This document shows positions 22,556 through 31,044 of a DNA stretch of 38,282 nucleotides, piece after piece. The notes beneath the pieces are model-generated. The model was not told the origin of the DNA, made no database searches, and saw only the letters and a list, made by a program, of their open reading frames with translations. Made by a program: the position numbers and the translations under genes. Origin of the DNA: a virus; the IMG/VR virus record IMGVR_UViG_3300042868_004641, positions 1 to 38,282 of that record. One strand, 5' to 3'. Every line of letters starts with the position of its first letter. The stretch's first letter is position 1.

Positions 22556-23017
22556 ATGGGAAAGAAATTTAAAATCACAGAAGACCAATTAAAAAGATTG
22601 GTAGAAAATAAAAGTAGAATTCAAGAACAAAATGAAGGATATATGGACGAAGAACTTGACGGTCCTTCAAGAGAAGAGTATTTTGCTAAACACGGGGAAG
22701 ATAATATAGGTTGGACAGGTAGTTCAAACAAAACATATCAAGATTTACCTGATGGTGACTATGATGATGAAACGTATGATGATTTTGATACATTACATAA
22801 TGCTTATCCTAATTTTCATTCACATTATTCAGGTAAAGGTGAGGTAGATCGAGCAAGAGGAATGTTTGGTACATATAAAAACCTTCGTGGTCCATTACGT
22901 ATGAAGAAAAGAAGATCTATGGATGAGATGGGCATGAAAGAAGATGGTATGATGAACGAATCGATTAAACAATATAAAACCGAATTTGAGAGGTTTTTAA
23001 AGAAACCAAAACAATAG
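22556..23017 (+). CDS. Tagged acidic low-complexity protein
   Basis: 153 aa from the ATG at 22556. Class A tag MGKKFKITEDQLKRLVEN, then EQNEGYMDEELDGPS. Residues about 55-85 are Asp/Tyr-rich (DLPDGDYDDETYDDFDTLHN), followed by a basic stretch (LRMKKRRSMDEMGMKEDG) and a short amphipathic C-terminus. Probably disordered; no enzymatic domain. Tagged small disordered proteins match the profile of internal head peptides. A terminator follows at once. Confidence 0.75.
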   Translation: MGKKFKITEDQLKRLVENKSRIQEQNEGYMDEELDGPSREEYFAKHGEDNIGWTGSSNKTYQDLPDGDYDDETYDDFDTLHNAYPNFHSHYSGKGEVDRARGMFGTYKNLRGPLRMKKRRSMDEMGMKEDGMMNESIKQYKTEFERFLKKPKQ

Positions 23018-23023
23018 TTAATG

Positions 23024-23050
23024 AACCCTTCAGAAATGAGGGGTTTTTTA
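23024..23050 (+). terminator. Intrinsic terminator
   Basis: AACCCTTC, loop AGAAA, TGAGGGGTT, then a T run. Confidence 0.85.
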
Positions 23051-23065
23051 TTATAGTTAAGTCGA

Positions 23066-23073
23066 TATTTATA
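23066..23073 (+). promoter_or_regulatory. Late-type TATTTATA box
   Basis: TATTTATA 4 bases before the ATG at 23078, just after the terminator. Confidence 0.55.
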
Positions 23074-23077
23074 TACA

Positions 23078-24919
23078 ATGAATTTTAATTTCCTTTTAGA
23101 AGAATTGTTACTTGAGTTAAGTGGTAAAGAGATATATCAAAAATATTACTCAAAAATACCATATGAGACTTTTTTAGATATTGTAATGGCCGACCCTAAA
23201 ACCAATATCGATGGTACGGGTGAATTGTTATCGTTAGGAAAATATGCAAAAATGTTATTGTCTTTTTATCAAAAAGGAACATTAAGAGATGAGGATTTAG
23301 TAAAGGCCGAGGAATACTTAGGGTACGTTTATTTACACAATGTCGCATTGGATATAAACAAACTAAGGAGTTTAGGTGATCTATATAAAGTAGTTCAAAA
23401 ATATATCATTTCAGATACATTAAATTTTAACGAAATACTTAATGCACTTGTAATAAACGAAGATTACAAATTATTACATGAAGGTAAGGATTGGGGTTTC
23501 TATCAACCGTTAACAGAAAAGGGTGCTGCTTATTTAGGGTTTAGTACTGAGTGGTGTACTACTTGGGGTCAATATTGTTTAAATAAAAAATACCAAGAAA
23601 GAGACAATCATTTTGAAAGACATCACAAACAAGGTCCTTTATTCATTATGATGAATAAAACCAATCCAACGGACAAGTATCAATTTCATTTTGAGACAAA
23701 TCAATTTATGGACCCAAAGGATAAAAGTTTAAATTTCGTTGAGTTTTGGAGAGGTAAAGATGAAATTAAAAACTATTTCTTTCCATCGTTAGTTAGAGAA
23801 ACAAATGAAGAAGAAATTAAAAATGAAGTAAAAAGAATATCAATATTACCTGATGAAGATGGTATGACAATTCTAAAAAAATCAATTGGGGTAATTGATA
23901 ACCCACTAGTGGAGGCAATATTAAATCAAGATGACGATGCATTAGAAGATTTAATCGACGACAATATTAGAGATGGTGCAGTTTATATTGTTGGAGGTAG
24001 ACTTATTATACAAGTTGAGGAATTAGAAGGTGATGCTGAAGATGTAAACAACACAATTGATCAATATAGAATGGAGGGTAATAATGGATGGGAATGGGTA
24101 CATAACGATGTTGAAAACAGGTATGATGATGATGAAGATTATGCTAGTGATATAGAAGGTGTTTTTAAAAAATACTATGAAGATAATAAAAATGTATTAC
24201 GTGAAGAGTTAGGTGTTACCACATATGACCAATTTAAAACAGATTTTTTTGATAACTATGCTGAAGATGAAAATTTAAAAGATTATTTTATTGATGACGT
24301 CACAGATTTATCACACGCAAGTTACGAATCTGAAAACGATAAAGAGGCCGACTCTATGGAAAAATTCTTATCTTTTGGTTCTTCGGATGAACTTAATTTT
24401 TCAATTGTTTTTTTAGTTCAGTTTTTAATTAAAAGAAATATAAGAGGTATTGGTGAAGAGTTTGATTGGACATTACGAGATATGACTGACAGTTATATTA
24501 GTCATTATAGGTTAACAACAGAAATTAGTGAACCAATCTATAATTATGAAATGACATTACCAAAATACGGCGATAATAATTATATTACAAAACGTACAGA
24601 CGAATATTTTGATAAACTAATAGATGATCCAGAAAGTAATACACGTTGTATTGAATTAAGAAAACAACTAAATTATATTACAAAAACTTTATTTAAAGAA
24701 AAAGATAGATTTGAAAATGATCACGCTAAAGTTATAATTAGATCAACACATATTGATTGTCAAAAGGGTACCATTAAAATTGATTTTGTTAATAAAGACA
24801 ACGGTCAGGTTTTTTATAATAGAGATGTTAAAGTTGAAAATTTACCAAAGTATATCACCAATTATGAATTAGATTTAAAAGAATCTAAATTAAAACTTAC
24901 ATCTTTAATTTATAAGTAA
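23078..24919 (+). CDS. Tagged large protein with WCT domain
   Basis: 613 aa. Class B tag MNFNFLLEELLLEL, with LLEE and LLLE as possible cut sites. Residues about 20-125 are helical. Residues about 145-235 carry the domain signature WGFYQPLTEKGAAYLG, STEWCTTWGQYC (Trp 159, Cys 160, Thr 161), GPLFIMMNK and DKYQFHFETNQFMD; the protein at 33552 and, weakly, the one at 6026 share it. I recall this WCTxx...GPLFIxI...KYQxHF pattern in many phage hypotheticals with no assigned function. The region about 330-420 is very acidic (ENRYDDDEDYASDIEG). Long tail of charged helices and strands. Single-gene transcript by its flanking signals. Confidence 0.8.
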   Translation: MNFNFLLEELLLELSGKEIYQKYYSKIPYETFLDIVMADPKTNIDGTGELLSLGKYAKMLLSFYQKGTLRDEDLVKAEEYLGYVYLHNVALDINKLRSLGDLYKVVQKYIISDTLNFNEILNALVINEDYKLLHEGKDWGFYQPLTEKGAAYLGFSTEWCTTWGQYCLNKKYQERDNHFERHHKQGPLFIMMNKTNPTDKYQFHFETNQFMDPKDKSLNFVEFWRGKDEIKNYFFPSLVRETNEEEIKNEVKRISILPDEDGMTILKKSIGVIDNPLVEAILNQDDDALEDLIDDNIRDGAVYIVGGRLIIQVEELEGDAEDVNNTIDQYRMEGNNGWEWVHNDVENRYDDDEDYASDIEGVFKKYYEDNKNVLREELGVTTYDQFKTDFFDNYAEDENLKDYFIDDVTDLSHASYESENDKEADSMEKFLSFGSSDELNFSIVFLVQFLIKRNIRGIGEEFDWTLRDMTDSYISHYRLTTEISEPIYNYEMTLPKYGDNNYITKRTDEYFDKLIDDPESNTRCIELRKQLNYITKTLFKEKDRFENDHAKVIIRSTHIDCQKGTIKIDFVNKDNGQVFYNRDVKVENLPKYITNYELDLKESKLKLTSLIYK

Positions 24920-24938
24920 TTTTTATTATATTATAATA

Positions 24939-26255
24939 ATGAAAATCATATTTGGATACGATATTATTACCCATAATGGACCGTTACCTAATTGCTTAAA
25001 TCCTAAATTTATACTCACATTTTATGAGGGTTCTAAATTTGATTACGGTAAATCTTACCACTATTTTAATAAAACATGGGGTTGTGATTATTCAGTTTTT
25101 AATAGTAATGAATTTAATGAAATATCAAGGAACAAGTCGACATATGATATAATATTAGACAGAGAAAATGGGAACAATTATAAATGGTTTTATATAATAG
25201 AACCACATTCTGGTTTAGATTTATTTTTTGGTCATCATAAAGTTCATGACGAATTTGCACTTAATTTTATTTCAGATAAATCAATTAATGAAATAAAAAA
25301 TCATAATGGTAATATTTTAATTAACTACACGGTTGATGGGGGATTAGGCATTAATGAAGAAAACCTTAGAATGATAATTAATTTTACAAGAAAAAATGAA
25401 ATTCCCGATGAAAAGGTTTATTTTATATTTGCGGACTACGAGTTAAAAAATAATTTCACTAAATTGGGGGTAAATTATAATGTATGTGATTATAGTTTTT
25501 ATTTACCTTTTAAATCTCATGAATTTAATAAATTAATTAAAAACAATGTTGGTAATGTTGTTTTATGTGATGAATATGAAAATCACATAAATAATAAAAC
25601 AAAAGACTTTCTTCTATTATCACGACACTGGAAACAACACAGGATATTCATATTGAATAAATTACACAGATTAGGTTTGGACAATAGCTTAGTGTCTTGG
25701 GAAAAATCTTATTACGATGATAGAATGATTGATGAACTTTTTAAATATGATAAGAATGAGGAGTTTTCAAAATTAATTAAAGAAACATCAAGGTATATTG
25801 ACGTTGAGGATTTAATTAACGTTTCGGGGTATGGGTTTGAAAATAGGAATATGTATTTAGAAACATATATTAGTTTAGTTACCGAATCAATATTTTTTCA
25901 ATCAGATGTTAATTTTCCAACGGGATTTATTTCTGAAAAAATATGGAAACCGATTGGTCAGTGTCAGCCGTTTATATTGGCCGGACCCGCAAACTCTTTA
26001 AAGTACATTAAAGATAGATTTGGATTTAAAAGTTTTCATCCTTTTATAGATGAAAGTTATGATAGTATTAATAATGATATGGAGAGGTTAAATATGATTT
26101 TAATTGAGATTGAAAAATTTTCAAATAAATCAAAATCAGATAAAATAGAATTTCTTAATAAGGTAAAGGATATTTGTGTTTATAATCAAAAACATTTTTT
26201 ACAATACTCCGAATCTAAACAAGAGATGGAAAAGATTTATCAATTCCTTATTTAA
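24939..26255 (+). CDS. Putative phage glycosyltransferase
   Basis: 438 aa, begins MKIIFGYDIITHNGPLPNCL. The C-terminal part has the acceptor/donor block LETYISLVTESIFFQ, FISEKIWKPIGQCQPFILAG, LKYIKDRFGFKSFHPFIDES, YDSINNDMERLNMIL. The TESxF...SEKxxKPI...QPFIL.G...L order is shared by GT-B type transferases, including fucosyltransferase-like GT10 enzymes, and by phage sugar-transfer proteins. The N-terminal half has WFYIIEPHSGLDLFFG and ILINYTVDGGLG. No signal peptide, so cytoplasmic. It overlaps the convergent SGNH gene by 8 bases. Substrate unknown; together with the heptose genes it suggests glycan decoration. Confidence 0.65.
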   Translation: MKIIFGYDIITHNGPLPNCLNPKFILTFYEGSKFDYGKSYHYFNKTWGCDYSVFNSNEFNEISRNKSTYDIILDRENGNNYKWFYIIEPHSGLDLFFGHHKVHDEFALNFISDKSINEIKNHNGNILINYTVDGGLGINEENLRMIINFTRKNEIPDEKVYFIFADYELKNNFTKLGVNYNVCDYSFYLPFKSHEFNKLIKNNVGNVVLCDEYENHINNKTKDFLLLSRHWKQHRIFILNKLHRLGLDNSLVSWEKSYYDDRMIDELFKYDKNEEFSKLIKETSRYIDVEDLINVSGYGFENRNMYLETYISLVTESIFFQSDVNFPTGFISEKIWKPIGQCQPFILAGPANSLKYIKDRFGFKSFHPFIDESYDSINNDMERLNMILIEIEKFSNKSKSDKIEFLNKVKDICVYNQKHFLQYSESKQEMEKIYQFLI

Positions 26256-27057
26256 TTCTTTCTTCTAAAAATTTAATTGCAATTTCTGAGAATTTTTTAT
26301 ACCCAAAATAACCTGGATGAGTATCACTTGAAAATCCTTTCGTGTCGTCTTGTATGGTTAATTTGTGTTTGTTACAAAAATGACTTGTACTATAAACCTC
26401 GTCCTCAATTATTAGTCTATGATTTTTGTCAAAATCCAAATAAAAATCATTGTAATGTTTAAGAGTTGGGTTTTCAAACATATAATAAAAGTCAACACCA
26501 ATTTTTTCCAAAAAACAAAATAACCCAATTAATTCTCCTTTAAATTTATCGGTATATACTAATGGATTGTGAAAATTATCTAAATAATGTCTAACCTCGT
26601 TTTCAATTTCACCACGAAAATATTCATTATCATAAGGATTATTATTTGGTGAATATGAATATACCACAGATAAGTCACTAAGTGATCCATCATCTTTTCC
26701 ATCATATCTCACATTTACAATCATGTGATCATTAATTTTTTTACTAAACATATCAATACGATGTATAGGATCAGTAATTTCAAAAATAAATAAAGTTTGT
26801 TTTGCCTCCTCAATACCAATTCTTTCTATATATTCATAAGTTCTTCTAACTAATCTAGGCGCACCTGAACCACATTCAGCGTCGTGAATCAATTCTAAAT
26901 TAAAATAATCCGATATGTATTTTGCGTACGTTACATCTTTTTCATTATCCCATTCTATATTATAGAATTCTTTATATTTTTCTTTTATTGATTTATCATA
27001 TAAACCACCGCCGGCAGATAACGAAGATCCGTTACAATAAAGTCTTTTTATCATCAT
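26248..27057 (-). CDS. SGNH-type hydrolase-like protein, duplicate of the upstream N-terminal domain
   Basis: 269 aa (a second ATG is 3 bases in). Blocks: CNGSSLSAGGG (GSS in place of GDS, Ser kept), CGSGAPRLVRRTYEYI (block II), FIFEITDPIHRID, and DTHPGYFGYKKFSE (Asp/His of block V, near 248-251). It is clearly paralogous to residues about 1-270 of the 589-aa protein encoded just upstream. Its start overlaps that gene's end by 26 bases, so the two are cotranscribed. Probably removes or transfers acyl groups on glycans; loss of the block I Asp need not abolish activity. Confidence 0.75.
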   Translation of the reverse strand: MMIKRLYCNGSSLSAGGGLYDKSIKEKYKEFYNIEWDNEKDVTYAKYISDYFNLELIHDAECGSGAPRLVRRTYEYIERIGIEEAKQTLFIFEITDPIHRIDMFSKKINDHMIVNVRYDGKDDGSLSDLSVVYSYSPNNNPYDNEYFRGEIENEVRHYLDNFHNPLVYTDKFKGELIGLFCFLEKIGVDFYYMFENPTLKHYNDFYLDFDKNHRLIIEDEVYSTSHFCNKHKLTIQDDTKGFSSDTHPGYFGYKKFSEIAIKFLEERIK

Positions 27058-28801
27058 TAGTAATTTTTTTAATTAAATCTTTAGCCAATTCTCGGTGACC
27101 AATTTCGCTGGTGTGTAAGTCGTCAACAACACCATTAGTTTCGTGAAATATGGTAGTATACTTTTTTTGAGTAAAAAAATGATTAAAACATTCTTTTTTG
27201 TAATTATTATGTTTGAATAATTTTGTTCTTAGTCCGTTAATTTGGAAAAATTCTATCAATTCTTTTGAAAATTTATCAACATTAATTATGGTAACTCTTT
27301 TACCACTTAATATGGAATCTTTTAATTCATTTAAATTAACATCAAAACGAAAATCATATATTATGTCATTATTTTTAATTATAATATTTTTTAACTCTTC
27401 GTCCGCCATCTCCCATCCTGTAAAATATATACAAAGTCTATTATCGTCTAACATCTCTTTTGACCATATTCTATCGGAATAAACGGTGTCACTATCAACC
27501 CAGCTCCAATGATATATATGTTTATTTTTTTGTTGTAATTCTTTTATAATATGAATATAGTTTATTATTTCTTTCCACCAAACGTTGTAGGATACTTTAT
27601 TTAATGATATAATATCTGTTATGTTCTTTGGTACGTCGTCATTTTGAGGTGAATGATGGTTAAATGGGATAGTGTCGGAAAATTCGTTTACTTCATTTGC
27701 AACCCTAAATCTACCTTCAGAAGTCCAACCAAAAACCAACATATCATTAGGTTGTATATTTAAAAATTGACGAGTTTGTAAAAAAGTGTCAAAGATATTT
27801 TGGTTTGAACATCCACCTTTCCCATTGTTAATAACTTCAATGTTGAAATACTCACCAATTATTTCATCATAATTTTTTGGAATTTTATTTAAGTAATTAT
27901 TATACTCAACTGCCCATGACATATTGGCCTCAATATGGGATTTAAATGATTGGGTATGAGAGTCACCAAAAACAAATAATTTAGGTTTTAACTTTTTTTC
28001 GATAATTTTAATTGTTTCTTTAGCAAATAATTTGTGCCCATAAACTCCAGGATGTAAATCAGTGGTAAAACCTTTTAAATCATCTTTAACCGTCAAATTT
28101 TGATATCCTGCAAATTGATTAATTGAATCGTAATTTTTTACTCTTAACTCCTTATTTGATATTTTTTTATAAAAATCATTAAACGGTGACCAAAGAGTGT
28201 GGTTATCAAATTGATATAGATAATCGATTTCATTTTCTTCAAGGAATGAAAATAATCCAGCAATCTCACCAATAAATTTTCTCGTATAAACAACGGGATT
28301 ATGAAACTTTTTTAAATGTAATTTAATTTGATCAACGTATTTTTCTAAATCTTTTTCACTATAAAAAATACCGTCGTCGGTAGTCGTTTGTTGTATTTGT
28401 ATTGAAGATATATTACCTCCGTTATTACCCTCATTATCGTATCTAACGTTCGCTATAACGTAATCACCAATGTCGTCAATATAAAAATCAACTCTATGGA
28501 TTGGGTCTGTTATTTCAAAAAGGAATAGTGTTTTCCGAGATTCTTCTATCCCATTTTTTTGAATGTAGTTATATGCCCTCCTTATCAACCTAGGGGCTCC
28601 GGAACCACTTTGAGCATCATGGATAAGTTCACATTTAAAATGATCAGCAATGTATTTTGGATAAGTAAAATTTTTCTCGTCCCCAATGTCTATACCCAAT
28701 AGTCTTTTATACTCCCTTTTATTCATTTCGTCGTTCATTCCACCTCCCGCGGTTAATGATGATCCTGACGCGTATATTTTTTTATATTTCCACCATTTCA
28801 T
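27032..28801 (-). CDS. Tandem SGNH-type hydrolase-like protein (two domains)
   Basis: 589 aa from the ATG at 28801 (MKWWKYKKIYASGSSLTAGG); the longer frame adds a hydrophobic leader over the promoter. Domain 1 (about 1-270): YASGSSLTAGGG, QSGSGAPRLIRRAYNYI, DLHPGVYGHKLFA. Domain 2 (about 275-589): KLFVFGDSHTQSF (true GDSH), NNGKGGCSNQNIF, DMLVFGWTSEG, and DDLHTSEIGHREL near the C-terminus. So two SGNH units are fused, the first of which is duplicated again as the downstream gene. A role in glycan or virion-surface esterification is plausible. Confidence 0.75.
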   Translation of the reverse strand: MKWWKYKKIYASGSSLTAGGGMNDEMNKREYKRLLGIDIGDEKNFTYPKYIADHFKCELIHDAQSGSGAPRLIRRAYNYIQKNGIEESRKTLFLFEITDPIHRVDFYIDDIGDYVIANVRYDNEGNNGGNISSIQIQQTTTDDGIFYSEKDLEKYVDQIKLHLKKFHNPVVYTRKFIGEIAGLFSFLEENEIDYLYQFDNHTLWSPFNDFYKKISNKELRVKNYDSINQFAGYQNLTVKDDLKGFTTDLHPGVYGHKLFAKETIKIIEKKLKPKLFVFGDSHTQSFKSHIEANMSWAVEYNNYLNKIPKNYDEIIGEYFNIEVINNGKGGCSNQNIFDTFLQTRQFLNIQPNDMLVFGWTSEGRFRVANEVNEFSDTIPFNHHSPQNDDVPKNITDIISLNKVSYNVWWKEIINYIHIIKELQQKNKHIYHWSWVDSDTVYSDRIWSKEMLDDNRLCIYFTGWEMADEELKNIIIKNNDIIYDFRFDVNLNELKDSILSGKRVTIINVDKFSKELIEFFQINGLRTKLFKHNNYKKECFNHFFTQKKYTTIFHETNGVVDDLHTSEIGHRELAKDLIKKITNDDKKTLL

Positions 28802-28821
28802 ACTTATAATTATAAACAAAA

Positions 28822-28829
28822 TATTTATT
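28822..28829 (+). promoter_or_regulatory. Late-type TATTTATT box
   Basis: TATTTATT, a one-base variant, 17 bases before the ATG at 28847, in the 45-bp gap between divergent genes. Confidence 0.4.
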
Positions 28830-28846
28830 AAAAACAACATTTTTAG

Positions 28847-29446
28847 ATGAAAATAATAATCTCAGAAGATCAATTAGGTAAGTTAAAAAATTCAATAAAA
28901 GATAGAGATATTGATGAGAGAAGTAGAAGTTTTGCATTTACAAGGAAAAAAAGGAAATTTAGTCAACCTGAAAGAATGTCTAATCCGCTTAGATATAAGG
29001 AAAAGGATAGATTGGAAGAATATGAAAAAACTAATGAAAGAAAAATATTAAATTTTTTTGATTTGGTTAGTAAACGTATTGTTTGGATTACCGAACCCCA
29101 TACCAATGGTGAAAGAGTTGAACCGAATTGGGAACACGACACAAATGTAATAACACTATGGAATGTTGAACACCCTGAATCAGGTCAAGAATGGGTTAGA
29201 CAAGCAATACATTTTCCAAAAAATAACTCAGTCAAGTGGTGGAATGAAGTGGGCCAATTTCAATTAACTGACGACAAATACAATCAAATACTAAGAAGTA
29301 TTGAATTATATAAAAAACAAAACGAAAAAGACAAGGACGCCAAATTCCTAACTTGTAAGAATTGTAGAAAGAAATTCACCCAAACAACACACAAAGGTAA
29401 AAAATCTTTACCTATTTGTCCGACTTGCGGAACACATAATAAATGA
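28847..29446 (+). CDS. Tagged protein with C-terminal zinc ribbon
   Basis: 199 aa. Class A tag MKIIISEDQLGKLKNSI, followed by a basic stretch rich in Arg/Lys/Ser (SFAFTRKKRKFSQPERMS). Central domain: VWITEPHTNGERVEPNWEHD, NVITLWNVEHPES, then HFPKNNSVKWW. The C-terminus has CKNCRKKF and CPTCG about 24 residues apart, a zinc ribbon. Likely binds nucleic acid. If packaged it could be an injected DNA- or RNAP-binding factor; not proven. Confidence 0.75.
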   Translation: MKIIISEDQLGKLKNSIKDRDIDERSRSFAFTRKKRKFSQPERMSNPLRYKEKDRLEEYEKTNERKILNFFDLVSKRIVWITEPHTNGERVEPNWEHDTNVITLWNVEHPESGQEWVRQAIHFPKNNSVKWWNEVGQFQLTDDKYNQILRSIELYKKQNEKDKDAKFLTCKNCRKKFTQTTHKGKKSLPICPTCGTHNK

Positions 29447-29485
29447 TATAATTAAAATAAAATTATACAAATATTTTTATTATTT

Positions 29486-29516
29486 TTTGAATATACGATT
29501 ATTATCTATATCTTCG
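29486..29516 (+). promoter_or_regulatory. Host-type promoter of the 29536 gene
   Basis: TTTG (29486-29489), 19 bases, TATCTTCG (29509-29516) then TGG. Confidence 0.7.
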
Positions 29517-29535
29517 TGGTCTAAATTAAAAGACC

Positions 29536-29913
29536 ATGAAAAAAGTGTTATTAGTTTTATTTACTTTATTATCTTACGCAGTAAATGCACAAAAAAGTGA
29601 ATTAATTTATATTCCGGATTTAGTTTCTAATATAATTAAAGAACACGTAACATTTGTTTCGTGGGAAACTTATAATGATACCATAAAAATAAAACAATTA
29701 ATAATATGGGATCGTAAAAATAAAAGATATGTTGATTACTCTATAAATGAAATAGAAAAAAAATATCCTCTTTTATTTCGTGGATTGACAAGTAAGACCG
29801 ATTGTCCAACCAGTTTTACCGTTCGGGGCAACGTTTATAATTTTTACAGTGTCAATCCCGTCGATTTTATCGATTACGGCGGTGTTCAAATCTCTACCTG
29901 GCAGTATTTTTGA
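29536..29913 (+). CDS. Small exported protein, 3' end antisense to the next gene
   Basis: 125 aa. MKKVLLVLFTLLSYAVNAQ is a cleavable signal peptide (cut near residue 19). Mature part about 106 aa, with VSWETYNDTIKIKQLIIWDR in the middle. The last about 47 codons lie opposite the end of the convergent 30984 gene (141 bases of antisense coding overlap), which is unusual for such compact DNA. Either the end of this gene was lost and replaced by chance read-through, or the two ends truly share sequence. Host-type promoter and signal peptide put it in the exported early group. Confidence 0.7.
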   Translation: MKKVLLVLFTLLSYAVNAQKSELIYIPDLVSNIIKEHVTFVSWETYNDTIKIKQLIIWDRKNKRYVDYSINEIEKKYPLLFRGLTSKTDCPTSFTVRGNVYNFYSVNPVDFIDYGGVQISTWQYF

Positions 29914-30984
29914 CGTCAAATATCCCCACGGGAAAGACGGACCTAAATTTTTAAGTAATCTATTTACTCTATGATTTTTATCGTAGTCAGAAAATGATTC
30001 ACTATAACGTTCATTTTCCATCGTAGAACCTTGTCCAAATATATTAGAAAAACTATCCATCATTCCCCATCCTTTTATTGAGTCATCAGATGTATCCTTA
30101 AGAGCCGACATTAAACCGGCATTTGTTGGTTCAACAGGTACAATGGTATTACCTTTCATATGTTCCGGCAAATTTGTTCCAAATCTAGCTCTTAATGCTG
30201 TTCCAATTAAAAATCTATAAGAATCCTTATCTGTTCCCCTAAATAAATTACTACCGTAGGTCTTACCGTTATATTCAAAATAGATAATGTCCGGCATAGA
30301 AATAGTATCTACCCATATTTTTATTCTTCCTTCACCTCTATTTAAATTCCAATCGACCATCTGAGTATAATCACTATCAAAAGGAAGAACACCTCCTGAA
30401 CTATTTTTTGGTTTAGTTTCACAAAGATATTTGTAAGTTTCAGTGTTTGTTGTTTTAGAACCAACTCCATTTATGGTAAATGTGACGAATTGTTCTGATT
30501 TATACTTTTCAATTAAGTTTGGATTATTTTGATCACCTGGCTTATAAGGGGTTGTACCAATTTTAACATTGGTTATGTCCGTTGGAGAGTCTATTTTTAA
30601 AGTTCCATTTTCTATTAATTCAGGGAATAATCGTTCAAAATATTTTTTTACGGTAGTTGCTCTCGCAAACGCCAAACTACCTCTTTTTTCATAACCCTTT
30701 GGATTAGTTACTAAAGATTCTCCTGCTTCAATTTTTAATATAAAATTTCTAGAATCACTATTTTTAATAAATTCTTCAATTTTTGGTCTTAAAGACATTA
30801 TGGAATCTTTAACCTTTTGTGAGTCAATTTGACCATAATCAAACAAATCACCTAAATTTTGACTCGGGAACGTTTTTTGTTCTGTATTAGTTTCTATACC
30901 TGTGACAACTTTTGTTTGTTCATTAACAATTAACTTATCTACCATTCTTTTGATCTGATCTTCAGATAAAATTACTTTTTTCAT
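29773..30984 (-). CDS. Tagged OmpA-like domain protein
   Basis: 403 aa. Class A tag MKKVILSEDQIKRMVDKLIV, then NEQTK. Residues about 75-175 resemble the OmpA C-terminal peptidoglycan-binding domain: RNFILKIEAGESLVTNPKGY, KRGSLAFARATTVKKYFERL. A second beta domain (about 205-270) contains GRIKIWVDTISMPDIIYFEY and LFRGTDKDSYRF. Short C-terminal basic/hydrophobic end. No signal peptide, so the tag rather than Sec export is expected to decide its place. It may bind cell-wall peptidoglycan during entry as part of the virion. Divergent from the endolysin gene, TATAAATA (minus TATTTATA) at 30991-30998. Confidence 0.75.
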   Translation of the reverse strand: MKKVILSEDQIKRMVDKLIVNEQTKVVTGIETNTEQKTFPSQNLGDLFDYGQIDSQKVKDSIMSLRPKIEEFIKNSDSRNFILKIEAGESLVTNPKGYEKRGSLAFARATTVKKYFERLFPELIENGTLKIDSPTDITNVKIGTTPYKPGDQNNPNLIEKYKSEQFVTFTINGVGSKTTNTETYKYLCETKPKNSSGGVLPFDSDYTQMVDWNLNRGEGRIKIWVDTISMPDIIYFEYNGKTYGSNLFRGTDKDSYRFLIGTALRARFGTNLPEHMKGNTIVPVEPTNAGLMSALKDTSDDSIKGWGMMDSFSNIFGQGSTMENERYSESFSDYDKNHRVNRLLKNLGPSFPWGYLTSKILPGRDLNTAVIDKIDGIDTVKIINVAPNGKTGWTIGLTCQSTK

Positions 30985-30990
30985 ATTACA

Positions 30991-30998
30991 TATAAATA
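30991..30998 (-). promoter_or_regulatory. Late-type TATTTATA box (minus strand)
   Basis: Minus strand TATTTATA 6 bases before the ATG at 30984. Confidence 0.5.
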
Positions 30999-31016
30999 CT
31001 TTAAAAAGATAACTTG

Positions 31017-31024
31017 TATTTATT
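31017..31024 (+). promoter_or_regulatory. Late-type TATTTATT box
   Basis: TATTTATT 20 bases before the endolysin ATG at 31045. Confidence 0.4.
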
Positions 31025-31044
31025 AGTATATAAATAGAAAAATT

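Noticed and set aside
22440-22560. Membrane leader on the heptose kinase from an upstream ATG
   Set aside because: The extra residues read through the promoter region, and kinases of this family start at MKITVIGE-like strands.
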